NCBI GenBank assembly: GCA_024699855.1
Contig: JAMPIQ010000002.1
Location: forward strand, 7,874,001 to 7,938,000
Direction: 5' to 3'
From: Aphelenchoides besseyi
Taxonomy: Eukaryota > Nematoda > Chromadorea > Rhabditida > Aphelenchoididae
DNA length: 64,000 nt
How positions within the stretch are numbered: the first letter of the stretch is position 1; each line of letters begins with the position of its first letter. The notes under the pieces are model-generated. The model had not been told where the DNA came from, made no database searches, and worked only from the letters and a program-made list of their open reading frames with translations. Positions 61,156 through 64,000 of the stretch are shown here, in pieces. The position numbers and the translations under genes were made by a program.

Positions 61156-61216
61156 GTGCCGTGGATTGGCATGAATTACGCGCCGCCCGTCTCCAACAAT
61201 GAGCATCAGTACTACG
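61156..61216 (+). CDS. Candidate first coding exon of a gene extending beyond the window
   Basis: A strong acceptor (CTGTTTCAG) is followed by an ATG at 61171 encoding MNYAPPVSNNEHQYY, and the exon ends in phase 1 at a good donor (TACG then GTGAGTTT). Pro/Asn/His/Tyr-rich starts like this are common in transcription factors and RNA-binding proteins. The next exon was not identified with confidence, so the product is unknown. Confidence 0.4.
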
Positions 61217-64000
61217 GTGAGTTTGCTCGAAAGTTTTGGTTCGTAACGCGCACCGCGACTTCCTTTCTTTCGCATCAGCTGTTTTGATAAAACTGGACGT
61301 CAGGACGCGCGGATTTTATGATTTTCGGTTATTTTTGGCGTCGTAAAATCTATTTGCGCAGCCATGAGTTCGCGGCCGCCGGTCAAAAACCCGATGGCCA
61401 CTCGAATTTCAACGGCTTTTCATCTGCACGCTGTTACCGTAAAACGGACCGATAAAAATCCTATTTCCAAATCGGCAACACGTTTTTTGCTGTGCGCTCG
61501 ATTTTGGTCGTCGGCAGCCGAAAATTTGCCAATTTTTTCTTCGCGCGTTTCCAATCGTTGTGTCCAGACGCTCAAGGACTCGCGCAATTCGTTCTCATTA
61601 ATCAGTTTTTTGCGTGGAATCGAAGGTCTCGCAAATTGGGCGGAAAAGAGACGTTTTGAATATTTGGCTCACAACATGTGCATTTTGAAGTAGATTATTT
61701 TTATGGGCTTCACACGTGCGTGTGAGTACCGTACGTGAAGATTTGAATCTGAAGGCCGCCGAGGAAATCGAATTAATGCCGATCAAAAACATTGATTTTG
61801 GCGCCGCTTTTGTTGTTTTTGACTGATGAGCGCGATCATGAGTGGCCGTTGAATCAACTAGTAGCGTCGATTAACCTTCAGATTATTGGCTCGTAAATTC
61901 TGAGATAAGTCCAAAAACTCATAAATCTTTTTGGTCCCGGAATTCCGTCCCACAAATCATCAGCGCGCGTTTTACACTCTCGGGAAAGTCTGCTGCTCGA
62001 ATTTGTTTGTTTTTTTGGATCGATCGACGCGGTTCGTCTTTTTCGCTGTGATTGAACGTTTTTTGTGCGCCAATTCTTCTGTTCGTTTGCGCAAAAGCAG
62101 ATCGGCTGCTTTTCGAGCTCTACCGTAGAAGATTTGATCCACTGGTTGTAAACAAAGTCACTCAAGAAAGAAGAAGAGCCTACAAGGCCAAGCGTTTTGA
62201 TGGAACGGCGGATTGACCTCTGAACGAGTTTCATTAGCCAAAATCCGCACGTCCTTGGCATTAAACTTAACATGCAAATTGGCGGCTTTTTGGATCACGC
62301 AGATTAGTCCCGGGTCCTCTTCTTTGGTAGTGGAGACGCCCAACGGCGTAAACAAAATCGGCGGAATTCGTCAGCGGGATCTTTGCGTTTTCCGTTCGAT
62401 TTGACTCGCGAAATTAAAATCTGTCGAACGGTTTTGAAGGTCGTGGGCGCGTCTTTGCGTTGGCACGTTGAAAGTCGATTCGAAAATCGCGGAAGTTGCC
62501 GACCGGAATCGCGCGATTTGATGGCATCCGCTTTTGCAGCGGCGCCTCGAAAGATTTTCGCGCGGCCAAAACTGTTTTTGACTTCGGGAAATCGGGTGTG
62601 TTTCCAGAGGTGGCGGTGTCAAGTTTTGGTTCTTTCCACCGGTCATTGGCTCTTAATTAGAAAGAGCATGGATTTGCAGCGGTTGGGGGCTTTCGCGTTT
62701 TCCTTTTAACAGTTGGCCGCCCAGCTCGTGACCCAAAAGACTGATTCTGCCGCTGCCGCCGTTCCGACTTTTCATTCATAAAATTCGCTCGAATTTACGC
62801 GCGAACGTTTCAAACATTTTGAGCGGATTAAAAGTTATCAGCCGCCGTTTCTCTCGGCGTTTTCGGTTCCAAAAGTTCGCGATCGGTTTTATCAATCCGA
62901 CTTTTCCGCCTTTTTATCAATCGGAAACGACAATTTTTTGCGCACGCAGGTGATTCGGAGGATTTTGGGTGGCGATTGGTGGGTCGCAAATTCCAGCGTC
63001 CTTCTCACAAAATCGAATTTACCGTAAAATTAGCGTCCAAACGAGATGAATCGTTCCACGCGTCCATTCGAATGTTTCTGCGCGACTCATCGGCCTTTTG
63101 ACGTGGATTTCAGTGCTTTTGTGTTGCCATTTCTCTCGGGATGCGCCATTTGATTCAAAGTTCGGGCCCCACGGTTTTTTCCGTTCCCGCAAACCGAACG
63201 TTTCTTTTCGCCATTCTCCGATCGCGCACAACGTTTCTGTGGCCGCGCGACTACGATAAAGAACGTGGCGACTTTCGATTTTGCCGCCGACCGGTTCTGC
63301 TGCCGACCGTAGGCTTAATTTACATTTAATTCGATAAAAAGAGGGAAAAGCGTGTTGAAGTGAGGATGATCATCATGTCAAGTGTGCCGAAGGGAGCAGC
63401 GCATCTTTCCATCCCGTTGTTCCGTCTCTCATCTTCAACCGCCCATCTTCAACGTGCGGTAATTCGTGAAGAAGAAGATGCCGTTGTTGTACGTGTGGAT
63501 CGGGCGCGCGACCGGACGCAAAAGATTTCGCTTTTGCCGCACAAAATCGTTCCACAAATTGACGCTCATTTTCGTTAATCGTTGTCGTTGAGACAATCGC
63601 GCTCACTTTCGCTTCTGCACACTAACGTCCACTTGCTCATCTTCGCTTCTGTACGGTAATCGTGACTTCCACCAGAGAAAGCGGTAAACGAAAGTTGAAG
63701 TGTGAATGCGGAGGGGGATCAGTCGATTCGAATGTTCCGCTTGTTTAGCCATCCGTTCTTTGGCGCAAAAAAAGAAGATCCGCCATTTCTTGTTTCGTCT
63801 TTGCGCAGCGAATTTCGCTTTTTGAGTGACACGCAAATCTTCTCGCGTTTTTCGGCTCATCTTTCAAACATATTCTCCCCTTCTGAATTTCGATCGCTTT
63901 CTCCAATTGGAACACTTTTATCAAAGCAGTTCTCTTGCTTTGACGCCAAAGAGCGCTCTTACGCTTTGGGAAACGGCAGACCACAGGGGAAGCGGCACGT
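61217..64000. other. GC-rich sequence without a supported exon
   Basis: Probably a long intron of the gene starting at 61171, or intergenic. An acceptor at 61361 opens a 110-codon frame that is compositionally implausible. No tRNA, repeat or domain recognised. Confidence 0.35.

Noticed and set aside
61362..61693. Possible second exon of the gene starting at 61171.
   Set aside because: The phase fits, but the 110-codon translation is compositionally implausible and no good donor ends it.

Overview
The window looks like one contig from a nematode nuclear genome; I cannot name the species. The evidence is protein-coding genes split into many short exons by GT-AG introns mostly 38-46 nt long, and the gene content: a tandem pair of glycosyltransferase-92 (DUF23) genes, a TWK two-pore potassium channel, an FMRFamide-receptor-type GPCR, a PAN/ZP cuticle protein, dystroglycan, PI4-kinase beta, and short pyrimidine-rich acceptors just upstream of some start codons. 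There are no bacterial-type operons, rRNA genes or CRISPR arrays. Exon boundaries were worked out by hand from splice signals, reading-phase continuity and remembered family motifs; no alignment was run.

Layout. 0.4-5.9 kb: a BED zinc-finger gene (-), two foldback repeats with tRNA-like A/B boxes, and an intrinsically disordered Gln/Glu/Pro-rich protein (-) built from seven exons that are all joined in phase 1. 8.3-16.9 kb: cyclic-nucleotide-gated channel (-), a four-helix nematode membrane protein (+), a SELENBP1/methanethiol-oxidase homologue (-), and a CDC34/UBE2R ubiquitin-conjugating enzyme (+). 17.4-25.2 kb: an aspartic-protease-like protein with a lost catalytic Asp, PI4K-beta (15 exons), a profilin-like protein, then a patch of fragments: a sugar-transporter C-terminus abutting an exact copy of the last PI4K-beta exon. 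27.8-38.9 kb: FMRFamide-type GPCR, TWK channel with a QT-motif tail, and a DEAD-box helicase (all +). 39.2-47.8 kb: two GT92 genes and dystroglycan (all -); an intron of the second GT92 gene carries, on the opposite strand, a His-Me-finger homing-endonuclease-like module. 47.8-54.5 kb: a 6 kb stretch with no supported gene. 54.5-59.5 kb: a second four-helix membrane gene (-) and a secreted PAN-PAN-ZP protein (+). 59.8-64 kb: GC-richer sequence with one plausible first exon of a gene lying beyond the window.

The genes do not form one pathway. Several fit sensory neuron or muscle function (CNG channel, GPCR, TWK channel, dystroglycan) and others are housekeeping (CDC34, PI4K, helicase, profilin). 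The observations most worth follow-up are the nested endonuclease module, the two foldback elements with more than 99% identical arms, the duplicated terminal PI4K exon fused to a transporter remnant, the non-canonical introns (GC-AG twice, AT-AG once), the LC8-like motif array in the channel tail, and the HTG pseudo-protease.
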